From positions 186,001 to 250,000 of the forward strand of contig NZ_CANKXK010000002.1 in assembly GCF_947487605.1 (NCBI RefSeq): a stretch of DNA of 64,000 bases. Reading direction: 5' to 3'. Source of the stretch: an uncultured Algibacter sp. Lineage in GTDB: Bacteria > Bacteroidota > Bacteroidia > Flavobacteriales > Flavobacteriaceae. Shown here in pieces: positions 25,956 to 34,877 of the stretch; the stretch's first letter is position 1, and each line of letters opens with the position of its first letter. Below the pieces are notes generated by a model, which was given only the letters and a program-made list of their open reading frames with translations, did no database searches and was not told the origin of the DNA. A program made the position numbers and the translations under genes.

Positions 25956-27425
25956 TTAGTAATTAGGGTTTTGCTCCCATCTATTACCTGCTAATTGAAT
26001 TTCAATTAATGGTATTGGAAATACTTCGTGCTTTCCAGACACAAATCCGTCTATTTCATTTGCAGCTCTTCCTGTGCGGACTAAATCAAAGAAACGATGG
26101 CCTTCACCAACTAATTCTACACGACGTTCTTTATATATATCATTGGTTAAATTAGATCCTGAAGTAGAAACAGCTTCAAGCATAGCTCTTGTTCTTACTC
26201 TATTTAGATAAGTTCTAGCTCTTTCGTCGCTAATACTCCCTCTATTTAATGCCTCTGCAGCCATTAACAAAACGTCTGCAAAACGAATAGCTCTATAATT
26301 ATTGGGGTTTGTTAAGTTGGCGTCTCCCGTATTTAGGTCGCCTTGGCGCGAAATGTATTTTCTATTAAAATACCCCGTATGTTCATTGCCTTTCCCAAAA
26401 GTAGCGCCAGTTTCTAGTGCCCATGCCTCAATATCTAATATGGAATACTCTAAACGGATATCTCCGTCTTCGAATGCGTTAAACGCCTCCTGCGTTGGTA
26501 CATTGAAACTAAATCCAGATTCGAATTCTGGACCATCATATTTTCGTATGCCATTAAAACCTACAGCAACATTACCTTCGCTACATTGTAAACACTCAAA
26601 ACTTGCTCCTTCTTCATCAGTATATTGTACCTCGAAAACAGATTCTATGTTATTTTCATTGTTGTTTTCAAACATAGTTTTTGCTAGTTCTGATGACAAT
26701 AAATCCATAGGTATTGAGGGTGCGTTGCCAATTAAATCCTCAAGTACTGTTCCTGCCTCGGTAAATTTATCTTGGTATAAATAAGCTTTACCCAACAACG
26801 CTTGTGCTGATGCCTTAGTTACTCTACCTTTTTGAGCTTGCGTATAAGGTAAGTTTGACACTGCAAATTTTAAATCGTCTTCTATTAGAGCATAAACATC
26901 TGCTTTAGGCGATTTATCAATGGTGGTTTCTTCTCCAAATTGAACTCTTTTATCAATAATTAATGGAATGTCACCAAACCATTTTACTAATTCAAAATAA
27001 TAATAGGCTCTTAAAAACCTTGTTTGAGCTAGCACATTATTTTTATTAGGAAAATCTGTTTTGTCTTGAAACTCCATTATATAATTAGTTCTACTAACTC
27101 CACCATACATCCACGTCCAGATATCTCTTAATTGTGCATTTATTGGAGTGTGAATCATATCGTCTATTTCTTGAATTCCAGGAACATCTGTTGCGCTCTC
27201 ACCGCCTGCAAGTGTATTGTCTGAAGCAATCTCACCAAGCATAACATTTAGGTAGGTTGATTGCAACACATCATACGCACCAATTAAAGCATTTTGATAA
27301 TCTTCTTCTGAATTGAAGAATTCATCGGATATCTCGTCTGGAGATGCTACATCTACAAAATCGTCACTACATGAAAATGTAAGAACAAAGACGATAAGTA
27401 TATATTTTAGTTTTAAATTTTTCAT
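25956..27425 (-). CDS. SusD-like outer-membrane glycan-binding lipoprotein
   Basis: A 489-residue RagB/SusD-family lipoprotein with a signal ending in LTFSCSDD. Family hallmarks are the early SPDEISDEFFNSEEDYQNALIG-like helix, the TRFLRAYYYFELVKWFGDIPL segment (shown here as two overlapping motifs of the family), and the C-terminal RRVELVGEGHRFFDLVR followed by PIPLIEI. SusD lids the SusC channel and captures glycan at the surface. It lies 8 bp downstream of susC, as usual. A CLQCSEG Cys pair is present within the domain. Substrate is inferred as beta-1,3-glucan from the adjacent enzymes. Confidence 0.95.
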   Translation of the reverse strand: MKNLKLKYILIVFVLTFSCSDDFVDVASPDEISDEFFNSEEDYQNALIGAYDVLQSTYLNVMLGEIASDNTLAGGESATDVPGIQEIDDMIHTPINAQLRDIWTWMYGGVSRTNYIMEFQDKTDFPNKNNVLAQTRFLRAYYYFELVKWFGDIPLIIDKRVQFGEETTIDKSPKADVYALIEDDLKFAVSNLPYTQAQKGRVTKASAQALLGKAYLYQDKFTEAGTVLEDLIGNAPSIPMDLLSSELAKTMFENNNENNIESVFEVQYTDEEGASFECLQCSEGNVAVGFNGIRKYDGPEFESGFSFNVPTQEAFNAFEDGDIRLEYSILDIEAWALETGATFGKGNEHTGYFNRKYISRQGDLNTGDANLTNPNNYRAIRFADVLLMAAEALNRGSISDERARTYLNRVRTRAMLEAVSTSGSNLTNDIYKERRVELVGEGHRFFDLVRTGRAANEIDGFVSGKHEVFPIPLIEIQLAGNRWEQNPNY

Positions 27426-27433
27426 AACTAATA

Positions 27434-30400
27434 TTAAAATTTTAAGTTAATTCCTAATAAGAATGTTTGTGCGCTAGGATAAAAACCTTGATCTACACCG
27501 CCGCCAATTGGAGCACCTGATGATGCTGTTGGATCGTAACCTCTATATTCGGTTAAAGTCACCAAATTGCTTGCAGACACATATAACCTTAACTTACTTA
27601 TTTTAGAATTCTCCAGAGCTTTGTCTGAGAAATTATACCCCAATTGTACATTCTGTAATCGAACAAAAGACCCATCCTCTACAAAATAATCTGAAAACAA
27701 GGTGTTTGAAGTAGCCGCTGTTGTTACTCTAGGTGTGGTGTTTGTTGTGCCCTCACCGTTCCATCTATCTAAGAAATAAATAGGTTTATTTACCTTGTTT
27801 TGATTTCTTTCATAATTACGAACAATTTCATTTCCTAGAGAAGCAAATGCATAAGCAGCGAAATCGAAGTTTTTATAATCTAGCGAAATATTAAGACCCA
27901 TAGTGGCGTCTGGAATTGGATCTCCAAGGTATACCCTGTCGTCTGCATCTATTATATTATCACCATTTTGGTCAACAAAACTTAAATCTCCAATTTGAGG
28001 CGGGTTTTTTTCTGTTGGTACAGAGTTGTTAAAATCTTCTTGGTTTTGAATTACACCATTCGTTTGTAAACCATAGAAAAAGCCAATTGGAAACCCTGCT
28101 TCCATTCTTGATGGTCCAAATTCTTGACCTACTCCAAATGTACCTCCTTCAATAAAACCACCATCACTTGTTACTGAAACAACCTGATTGTCTATAGCTG
28201 TCACATTGTATTTAATGCTAAATTTAAAGTTGTCACTAAAATTATCTGAATAACCAATAGCAAACTCTAATCCTTTATTTTCAACTATTCCCGCATTAAC
28301 AAATGGAGATGCAGACCCTGGAGCAGAAGCCCCTAATATACCTGATACTTGCGGTTGTACTAACAAGTCTTCTGTTCTCTTGTTAAAATAATCTATCGTA
28401 ATATCTACCTTGTTGTTTAAAATTCGTGCATCTAATCCTATATCTAAAGTTTTTTGTTTTTCCCATTTAATTTCTGGGTTTGAAAGTCCGCCAATAGATG
28501 ATCCGAACACCACTTCATCGTTATTATCAAAGGTATAAGTAGCCTCCCCATTATTAAGTGATACAAATCCATAATCATCGATTCTGTCATTACCAAGAAC
28601 ACCATAAGAAGCTCTAAACTTTAATAAATCGAATACAGCGCTGTCTTTTAAGAAATCTTCATCTGAAACGACCCAACCAATAGATCCTGAAGGGAAAAAA
28701 CCAAACTTGTTTTCTGGTCCAAATTTTGTAGAACCATCACGACGAACCACGGCTGATAAAAGATATTTTCCTTTATAGTCATATTGAATTCGCGCGAAGT
28801 ATGATAACAATCTTGAATCGAAAATAGCATTTCTTCCCGTAGCTTGATTAATGTTTTCAATCTCAGAAGCTTCTTCAATAGAGGCGTTAATGATATTGTT
28901 GTCTATTATATTAAAACCCTTAAGTCCAGTAAATTCACCTGTTGTTTTAAAGACAGACATACCTAGTAAAACGTTAATCTTATGAGTGTCATTTAATAGG
29001 TTGTCATATTTAAGAAACGCATCGAACGTATAATCCCTAAAATAATCTAGTCCTTCAAAAACTTCGCTTCTGTCATTATTAAACACTTTGCCGCTACCAT
29101 AATCAACTTCAGGACTAAATACCTTTGATGACACTTCAGAATAATTAAACTGAATATTAGATTGTGCTGTAAAGTGCTCTAAGAAATTATAAGATAATCC
29201 TGCATTACCACTCAATCTAATAACTTTACCTCTATTGTAGGTGTTAGCCATCTGAGCTACTGGATTTATTACTTCATTGCCTAAGCCTTCTGCAATTGTA
29301 AACGCTCCAGTCTCATCTCTAACGCCTTTGGTTGGATCCATATTTAATGCATTAAATAGAATAGATCCAAGATCATTTTCGAGAAGATTTCTTTTATTCG
29401 TTCTCATTAAGGTTAAACCAGAAGTTAGCTTAAAGTTTTCAAGAAAATCTAGATTGTATGTTACTGCATTAGTAAAACGTGTAAAATTTGATTTGCTTCC
29501 CCCTACAATACCATCTTGAGTTAAAAATGAACCACTATAAGAGTATGATGATTTTTTACCACCTGCTTTAAATAAAATACTGTGATTTTGTATTGGTGCA
29601 CTTTCAAACACTTGGTCTTGCCAATCAGTTCCTTGCCCTAAAACAGATAAATCAGGAAAAGGAAGCGCGCTTCCCCCTGAAGCAAAAGCTTCATTTATAA
29701 TTACTGCATATTCTGTGGCATTAAGCACTGGTATTTTTCGTGTAGTTTCCTGAAAACCTCCATATGCATTATATTCTACCGTAAGAGGCATGTTTTGACG
29801 CCCTTTTTTAGTGGTTATTAAAATTACACCGTTTGCAGCTCTAACACCATAAATACCAGCAGTCGCATCTTTAAGAATGTTCATGCTTTCAATATCGCTA
29901 GGGTTAATAACACTTAAGTCCTCAATAACATTGCCATCAACAAGTATTAATGGTCGGCTATCTCCATTTGTAGACACCCCTCTAATACTAATAGTTGCTG
30001 CTCCACCTGGCGACCCTGACTGCTGAGTTATATTTACACCCGCAACCTGACCTTGTAATGCTTGTTCAACTCTAGTTGGTTTTAGCGCTTCAATAGTTTC
30101 TGCGCCAACTACAGATACAGCACCTGTAATCTCTTTTTTGGTTTGTGTACCATAACCAATAACAACAACTTCGTCTAGTTGCGCAAGGTCTTCTTCTAAT
30201 TGAATGGTTAATGTTGAGCTATCTGTTATCGCTTGCTCGTAGGTTGTATAACCTATATAACTGAAGGATAATATTGAGCCAATCTCAACATCTGAAATTG
30301 TAAAATTGCCGTCAAAATCTGTAACAGCTCCTTTACTTGTGTTTTTAACTATAATGTTTACTCCAGGAATAGGAAAACCTGTATTATCTTGAACAACCCC

Positions 30401-30475
30401 AGACACACTAACATTCTGTGCGCCTGAATATGTAATAAGAAAAAACATTAAGATTTTAAAAAATGTGTGTTTCAT
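27434..30475 (-). CDS. SusC-like TonB-dependent outer-membrane transporter
   Basis: A 1,013-residue protein with signal peptide (ending in TYSGAQN), a CarboxypepD_reg-like domain (about 22-95, with GVNIIVKNTSKGAVTDFDG), the plug domain (about 110-225, with ALQGQVAGVNITQQSG and the DATAGIYGVRAANGV motif), and a long beta-barrel ending in LLGINLKF with the usual terminal Phe. It imports oligosaccharides across the outer membrane, powered by TonB, together with the SusD partner. It is the first gene of its operon, with 240 bp of regulatory sequence to the regulator gene. Start ATG at 30475 fits the signal peptide. Confidence 0.96.
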   Translation of the reverse strand: MKHTFFKILMFFLITYSGAQNVSVSGVVQDNTGFPIPGVNIIVKNTSKGAVTDFDGNFTISDVEIGSILSFSYIGYTTYEQAITDSSTLTIQLEEDLAQLDEVVVIGYGTQTKKEITGAVSVVGAETIEALKPTRVEQALQGQVAGVNITQQSGSPGGAATISIRGVSTNGDSRPLILVDGNVIEDLSVINPSDIESMNILKDATAGIYGVRAANGVILITTKKGRQNMPLTVEYNAYGGFQETTRKIPVLNATEYAVIINEAFASGGSALPFPDLSVLGQGTDWQDQVFESAPIQNHSILFKAGGKKSSYSYSGSFLTQDGIVGGSKSNFTRFTNAVTYNLDFLENFKLTSGLTLMRTNKRNLLENDLGSILFNALNMDPTKGVRDETGAFTIAEGLGNEVINPVAQMANTYNRGKVIRLSGNAGLSYNFLEHFTAQSNIQFNYSEVSSKVFSPEVDYGSGKVFNNDRSEVFEGLDYFRDYTFDAFLKYDNLLNDTHKINVLLGMSVFKTTGEFTGLKGFNIIDNNIINASIEEASEIENINQATGRNAIFDSRLLSYFARIQYDYKGKYLLSAVVRRDGSTKFGPENKFGFFPSGSIGWVVSDEDFLKDSAVFDLLKFRASYGVLGNDRIDDYGFVSLNNGEATYTFDNNDEVVFGSSIGGLSNPEIKWEKQKTLDIGLDARILNNKVDITIDYFNKRTEDLLVQPQVSGILGASAPGSASPFVNAGIVENKGLEFAIGYSDNFSDNFKFSIKYNVTAIDNQVVSVTSDGGFIEGGTFGVGQEFGPSRMEAGFPIGFFYGLQTNGVIQNQEDFNNSVPTEKNPPQIGDLSFVDQNGDNIIDADDRVYLGDPIPDATMGLNISLDYKNFDFAAYAFASLGNEIVRNYERNQNKVNKPIYFLDRWNGEGTTNTTPRVTTAATSNTLFSDYFVEDGSFVRLQNVQLGYNFSDKALENSKISKLRLYVSASNLVTLTEYRGYDPTASSGAPIGGGVDQGFYPSAQTFLLGINLKF

Positions 30476-30541
30476 ATGAGTTTAGTTTTTTAGTTTGATT
30501 AAAACTAATATTTATAGATGTGGAATTCTTATTATAAACCT

Positions 30542-30559
30542 CAACAAAAAACATACATC
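30542..30559 (-). promoter_or_regulatory. Conserved promoter/leader block A, susC copy
   Basis: Identical over 18 nt to 22549-22566 and 67 nt upstream of the susC start. An AACCTAATA block 46 nt further upstream is matched by AACCCTAATA at the equivalent distance at the other locus, so the whole leader architecture is shared. Confidence 0.6.
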
Positions 30560-30662
30560 ATAAAAAAAACAATAAAGTTTTTTGAAAAACCTAATATTTA
30601 CAAGTGCTTTTTACGAATTTAATAGTAGATAAAATAAAGAAACGTGCTAAAAAAACTATAAA

Positions 30663-30681
30663 TGTTGTGGTATTGTATAGG
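30663..30681 (-). promoter_or_regulatory. Tandem operator-like boxes upstream of susC
   Basis: TGTATAGG at 30674 is preceded exactly 11 bp earlier by the degenerate TGTTGTGG at 30663. The TTGTATAGG core is identical to the one upstream of the fusion glycosidase and sits 127 bp from block A here against 128 bp there. Confidence 0.5.
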
Positions 30682-30715
30682 AAATTTTGATACCTGTATT
30701 GTGGCTATTATAATT

Positions 30716-33529
30716 TTATATTTCTAAAATATAGTCCGTTAGGCTAGATTTATGACTTAGGTCTATTTTTTTTCTTAGTCTATAGCGTTTAACCTCTACG
30801 CTTCTAGGAGATATGTTAAGAAGTGGTGCTATTTCTTTAGATGATAAATTCAATCTTAAGTAAGCACATAACCTAAGGTCGTTTGAAGTTAGGTTAGGAT
30901 GTAGTTCTTTTATTTTTTTAAGAAAATCTTTATCTGCATTGTTAAAAGCCTCTTGGAATAAATTCCAGTCATCATTATTATTTAGATTTCTATCTATTAT
31001 TTTAACAATCTGTTTTAGGCTTCTTGTTCCATCTGAATCCATTAATTCTTTTTTAATAGATCCTAAAAACTCATTCTTCTTTATTAGATTCATGGTTGAA
31101 ATACCCAATTCTCTGTTTTTATTCTCTATGTCTTCTCTAAGTTTTTCATTTCTAAAACGCATGAGTTGTTGCTTGTTTTCTAACTCCTTCAATTCTAACT
31201 CCCTACTAGCCTTTTGCATTAATCTTTTACGTTGGTTTCTATAATAGGTTGTGTAAATTTTGTGTGTTAAAAATGAAACTACAATAACACCTAATAGGTA
31301 TAGCCCAATGGCAACATTTGATAAAAACCATGGTCTATTGATACTAAAAGAATAGCTTTCTGTGTTTAAAGTTGTTTCATTGCCTACGCGACCATTTACA
31401 AAAAAAGTATACTCTCCATAGGGTAAGTTTTCAAACAGCACACTACCTGTTGTTGTCCACTCACTCCAAGATTCATAAATTCCTTCTAGTTTGTAACGAT
31501 ATTCTGGTTTTTGGGTTTTTGAAAATTCTGAAATACTATAAGAAAACTTTAAATTATTTTCATTATTCTTAAGCTCTACGTTTTTTGTTAAATCGACTAA
31601 ACTACTTTCGCTATCACTTTTAAGCTTACTAACGGTTATTTGATTGATATTTATTTTGTGTTTATGCTTATTATTTTTGTTTAAATTAAAAATAATATAG
31701 CCCGCAGAAGACCCTAATAAAAATTTTTCGTCTTCTACATGTGTTACACTTTCGTATCCTATTACATCTTTCCTAATATCTACAGGAAAAGGAATTCTAA
31801 TAATCTTTTTTTCTCCTATTAGATTAGACTCGGTTAAAAAATTTATTCCTTTAGAAGAAAAACTCCATAATTTTTTAGTTTTTTCTTCCCAAACTAATTT
31901 TCCAGATGTAAAATGTTCTTTATCTATAAGCCTACTTAAAATCGTGTCTTTTTTAAATTGCTTTGAAACATAATCAAACTTAAATATTCCTTTTCTATTT
32001 GTGTAAAGTAAATCTTTATTGCTTTTTATTAAACTAGAATACAACCCTTTTTCTAATTGCTTGTCTTGATTATAAGTTTCTACCTTAGTTAATTCTTTAT
32101 CTACCTTTAACTTAAAAAGCCCCTTATATTCATGATTAACATAAATTTCTTCTTTGTTTATAAATTCGAAAAAACGGCTTGAAATATTAAAACCTTCTAG
32201 TTTATTTCTCAATTTCCATTTTCCGTCTAGTTTATGAAGTATATGTAAGCCGTTATAATTTCCTTGAATTAACAAATTTGTGTCGCTACTCAATTTTTTA
32301 ATTAGCCACGCACCTTGAATATCTACAATCTTTTCGGCTTGCGTATCATTAATAACGAAAGTCCCTGAATTATGTCCGCAAAAAAGAACCCCATCAATTA
32401 CCTTTAAAAACCAAACTTGACCTTGAGTATTTTCAATAAAATTAAACTTATTTTTACTATATAAATCTCTATAAAACAACCCTTGATTTGTTCCTAAGTA
32501 TAAAACACCATTATTAATTACTGAAGTATAAACACTCCCAATATCTCCATTAGTGTCATAATAAATATTATATGGTGATTTAATATTTATACAATTAATC
32601 CCATTATCTAATCCTAACCAAATATTATTATCTAGATCCTCATGTAAAAATAAAACGGTATTGTTGCTTAAACCATCAGACTGATTTATTTTATAATTAA
32701 TTGTACCATCCGTTTTAAGGTGTATTATTCCATCAGAAATGGTTCCTAACATAAAACTTCGGTCTCTCATCTCAATAGCACTAAATACACTTACTTTTGC
32801 TAAATCTGACTTAGCTGATATATCCCATGGTGATAAACTATTGTCTGTAAGATTATAAAAACCACTGTCTTGAGTTAATATTAAAATACTATTAGTGTGG
32901 TTAAAAATATTAACTATTACATTGTTTCTTATTACCTCATCTTCTGAAACCAAAATTTCTGTTCCGTTTTCAATTCGATATAAGCCATTATTTAAGCTTT
33001 GGAAAAAAAACATTTCATCAACCTTAAATAATCTGGAAATTTTAGTTTTAGAATTTACAACGCTGTAAACTTTTGTTTCTTTATTATAAATATGAATTCT
33101 GTCTAATGATTGAAAAAGTATCCAGTTTTCATGATTTAAGATATTCCAAAACTCTTCATCTTCGAGAAATTTAATATCAAGTACATCTGAAAGAGAGGTA
33201 TAATTTAACACACCATAATTATCTTTTTTCCAGTAACCAAATTCATGATAACTACCTGTGAAGATTAAATTATCTATTACTTTTACTGCACGAATAATCG
33301 TTTTATTTGGTGAATTATATAAGGTCCAATTTGCACCGTTAAATTCTAAAAGGCCTTTATTATTAGCAGCATAAATATATCGATCCTTTGATTGAGAAAT
33401 AGACCAATTTTGAGATTCTCCATGATAATCGCTAGGCAAAAAAACATTTATAGGGAATCTTTCTTGTGTATGTAGTATAAGTGAAACACACGCAAATAAC
33501 CAAAACAGATGTCGGTGTATAGGTTTCAA
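30716..33529 (-). CDS. Membrane-spanning propeller/Y_Y_Y/LuxR-HTH transcriptional regulator
   Basis: A 937-residue protein with an N-terminal signal (MKPIHRHLFWLFA), a large periplasmic region of beta-propeller repeats (about 25-630), a triple-tyrosine (Y_Y_Y) domain (about 655-720, ending before RPWFLS), one transmembrane segment (about 736-757), a cytoplasmic coiled coil (about 760-815) and a C-terminal LuxR/GerE-like helix-turn-helix (about 880-925, LTSNDLRLCAYLRL and SSKEIAPLLNISPRSVEVKR). No histidine kinase or receiver domain is present, so sensing and DNA binding are in one chain. It resembles SusR-type regulators in logic. It lies next to susC and probably senses imported glucan fragments in the periplasm and controls this locus. 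Confidence 0.9.
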   Translation of the reverse strand: MKPIHRHLFWLFACVSLILHTQERFPINVFLPSDYHGESQNWSISQSKDRYIYAANNKGLLEFNGANWTLYNSPNKTIIRAVKVIDNLIFTGSYHEFGYWKKDNYGVLNYTSLSDVLDIKFLEDEEFWNILNHENWILFQSLDRIHIYNKETKVYSVVNSKTKISRLFKVDEMFFFQSLNNGLYRIENGTEILVSEDEVIRNNVIVNIFNHTNSILILTQDSGFYNLTDNSLSPWDISAKSDLAKVSVFSAIEMRDRSFMLGTISDGIIHLKTDGTINYKINQSDGLSNNTVLFLHEDLDNNIWLGLDNGINCINIKSPYNIYYDTNGDIGSVYTSVINNGVLYLGTNQGLFYRDLYSKNKFNFIENTQGQVWFLKVIDGVLFCGHNSGTFVINDTQAEKIVDIQGAWLIKKLSSDTNLLIQGNYNGLHILHKLDGKWKLRNKLEGFNISSRFFEFINKEEIYVNHEYKGLFKLKVDKELTKVETYNQDKQLEKGLYSSLIKSNKDLLYTNRKGIFKFDYVSKQFKKDTILSRLIDKEHFTSGKLVWEEKTKKLWSFSSKGINFLTESNLIGEKKIIRIPFPVDIRKDVIGYESVTHVEDEKFLLGSSAGYIIFNLNKNNKHKHKININQITVSKLKSDSESSLVDLTKNVELKNNENNLKFSYSISEFSKTQKPEYRYKLEGIYESWSEWTTTGSVLFENLPYGEYTFFVNGRVGNETTLNTESYSFSINRPWFLSNVAIGLYLLGVIVVSFLTHKIYTTYYRNQRKRLMQKASRELELKELENKQQLMRFRNEKLREDIENKNRELGISTMNLIKKNEFLGSIKKELMDSDGTRSLKQIVKIIDRNLNNNDDWNLFQEAFNNADKDFLKKIKELHPNLTSNDLRLCAYLRLNLSSKEIAPLLNISPRSVEVKRYRLRKKIDLSHKSSLTDYILEI

Positions 33530-33581
33530 ATTATTCTTATTTATTAGTTGTTGCGGTACTAATGTACTAAAAATAAAGACT

Positions 33582-33589
33582 CAAATGTA
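33582..33589 (-). promoter_or_regulatory. -7 promoter element of the regulator gene (TACATTTG)
   Basis: Minus-strand TACATTTG is an exact TAnnTTTG match 53 nt before the regulator ATG. It is immediately downstream of the tandem TGTATGGG boxes, which would cover the -33 region. That placement suits autoregulation. Confidence 0.65.
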
Positions 33590-33592
33590 AAT

Positions 33593-33613
33593 TGTATGGG
33601 TTATGTATGGGTT
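33593..33613 (-). promoter_or_regulatory. Perfect 10-bp tandem repeat at the regulator promoter
   Basis: TGTATGGGTT occurs at 33593-33602 and again at 33604-33613, an 11-bp period. The boxes abut the -7 element and are related to the TGTATrGG pairs upstream of susC and the fusion glycosidase. Confidence 0.6.
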
Positions 33614-33633
33614 TAATACGATTTTTAGGAACA

Positions 33634-33663
33634 AAAAAAACCACTATAAATAGTGGTTTTTTT
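33634..33663 (-). terminator. Intrinsic terminator after the GIN-domain gene
   Basis: AAAAAAACCACTA pairs perfectly with TAGTGGTTTTTTT around a 4-nt loop, 21 nt beyond the stop of the GIN-domain gene. It insulates the regulator gene from the genes to its right. The symmetry would allow function on either strand. Confidence 0.85.
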
Positions 33664-33684
33664 ACCTTAAGATATTTATGTTAT

Positions 33685-34362
33685 TTATTTTTTTATACGT
33701 TTTATTCTACCTCCAAGAACTCTATTTTCATTTACTATTTCTGGGTCTCCATAAATAAACACATCACCTCCAGCTCTAATTTTGACATCAACTAATTTTG
33801 ACGCATTAACATATGCCTCTCCTGCTGCATTAATAGAAACTTCTGTCTTATGGGTTAGAAGCTCTGCTCCTTTATAAACACCACCTGTACTTAATACTAT
33901 TTTTTGACTTTCTGATTTTCCAGATGTTTTAACTACACCCCCAGTAACTGATTTAATATTTGCATAAGTTACTTTTAAATCTAAATTAATATATCCGCCT
34001 TCTTGAGCTTTTAAGTCAATTTCAAACTGTTTTAATTTATCTTTAGAATGTACCTTAGCGCCTTCATTTACATCAATAATATCAACTCCTGAATAATATA
34101 ATACAACCTTTGTCTTATTACCATCAAAAATTTCTTCAAGATTCATTTTTATTTTTAACTTACCATTTTTGTTATTAACTAGAACATCATTTGCGTTTTC
34201 TCCTGTAATAACCACTTTGTTTTCTTTAGACTTAACGAGTTCTACTTCGATTAAATCATAAACCTTAAGTTCACTAAACTCGCCTATAGATTTTTCAATT
34301 GGATTTTGTGCTGTTAATACTATTGATATTAAAAATGTGAGGGATACTAATAATTGTTTCAT
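33685..34362 (-). CDS. Exported GIN-domain (DUF2807) protein
   Basis: The ORF track starts at 34401. The ATG at 34362 begins a clean signal peptide (MKQLLVSLTFLISIVLTAQ), giving 225 residues. The mature part is a repetitive beta-helix-like sequence with evenly spaced Val/Ile and Gly-Gly turns (VTGGVVKTSG, LSTGGVYKGAE, SINAAGEAYV, IRAGGDVFIYG), typical of head-GIN domain proteins that are abundant in Bacteroidetes. The molecular function is not established. It is probably secreted or attached to the envelope. The C-terminal tail is very basic (GGRIKRIKK). A terminator follows. Confidence 0.85.
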   Translation of the reverse strand: MKQLLVSLTFLISIVLTAQNPIEKSIGEFSELKVYDLIEVELVKSKENKVVITGENANDVLVNNKNGKLKIKMNLEEIFDGNKTKVVLYYSGVDIIDVNEGAKVHSKDKLKQFEIDLKAQEGGYINLDLKVTYANIKSVTGGVVKTSGKSESQKIVLSTGGVYKGAELLTHKTEVSINAAGEAYVNASKLVDVKIRAGGDVFIYGDPEIVNENRVLGGRIKRIKK

Positions 34363-34445
34363 CTGTTTGATTGTTTTCTTAATAAAACGTAAAATTATCA
34401 ATAATTATTCCGTTATACTTTTTCTTTATGAAAATATTATAATTA

Positions 34446-34739
34446 TTAAACAACCTTTACAGCTGTTCCTGTAATAGAAACAAAAAAATACGAAGTAGAC
34501 GAAGTTTCAATATCTATTGAAATACCTACTACAGCATTAGCTTTTAGTTTATTAGCATTTTCTTTTAAACTCTGAAAAGCTTCTTCTTTTGCTTGATTAA
34601 TAAAATCTTCGTAAAGCTTTTTGTTTTTTGTTGTTTTAAATGAAAAAGAGGTTTTTACATTCGTAGAAACCCCAGTAACAATACCCAAATAATCTTGAAT
34701 TGGATGTCCCTCAATAGAGTTTGTTGTACTTAGTATCAT
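34446..34739 (-). CDS. YbjQ/UPF0145-like small protein
   Basis: A 97-residue protein that fits the YbjQ (DUF74) family: short N-terminal strand MILSTTNSIEGHP, a GIVTGVS turn, a helical segment with AKEEAFQSLKENANKLKANAVVGI, and the closing strand FVSITGTAVKVV. The family forms compact, often pentameric proteins. A metal-binding role has been suggested for relatives, but function is unclear. It is followed by the GIN-domain gene after 83 bp, so a shared transcript is possible. Confidence 0.82.
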   Translation of the reverse strand: MILSTTNSIEGHPIQDYLGIVTGVSTNVKTSFSFKTTKNKKLYEDFINQAKEEAFQSLKENANKLKANAVVGISIDIETSSTSYFFVSITGTAVKVV

Positions 34740-34877
34740 AATATTGTTTATTTATTGGTATTAAAAGTATTTATAATGTTACGAAAATAAATCAATTAAC
34801 ATCTCATCAATTCTAATTGAGTTTATGTCTAACATATTAAAATTTATACTTCTAAAAATTTCCTTTATTTTTATAGG

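Noticed and set aside
26302-26784. 160-residue plus-strand ORF opposite susD
   Set aside because: It is antisense to a strongly supported SusD gene, has no signal or motif, and its composition is that of a reversed coding frame. Treated as a shadow.
30690-30700. Third TGTATTGTGG-like box upstream of susC
   Set aside because: It resembles the operator boxes but does not keep the 11-bp phase, so I did not include it in the operator call.
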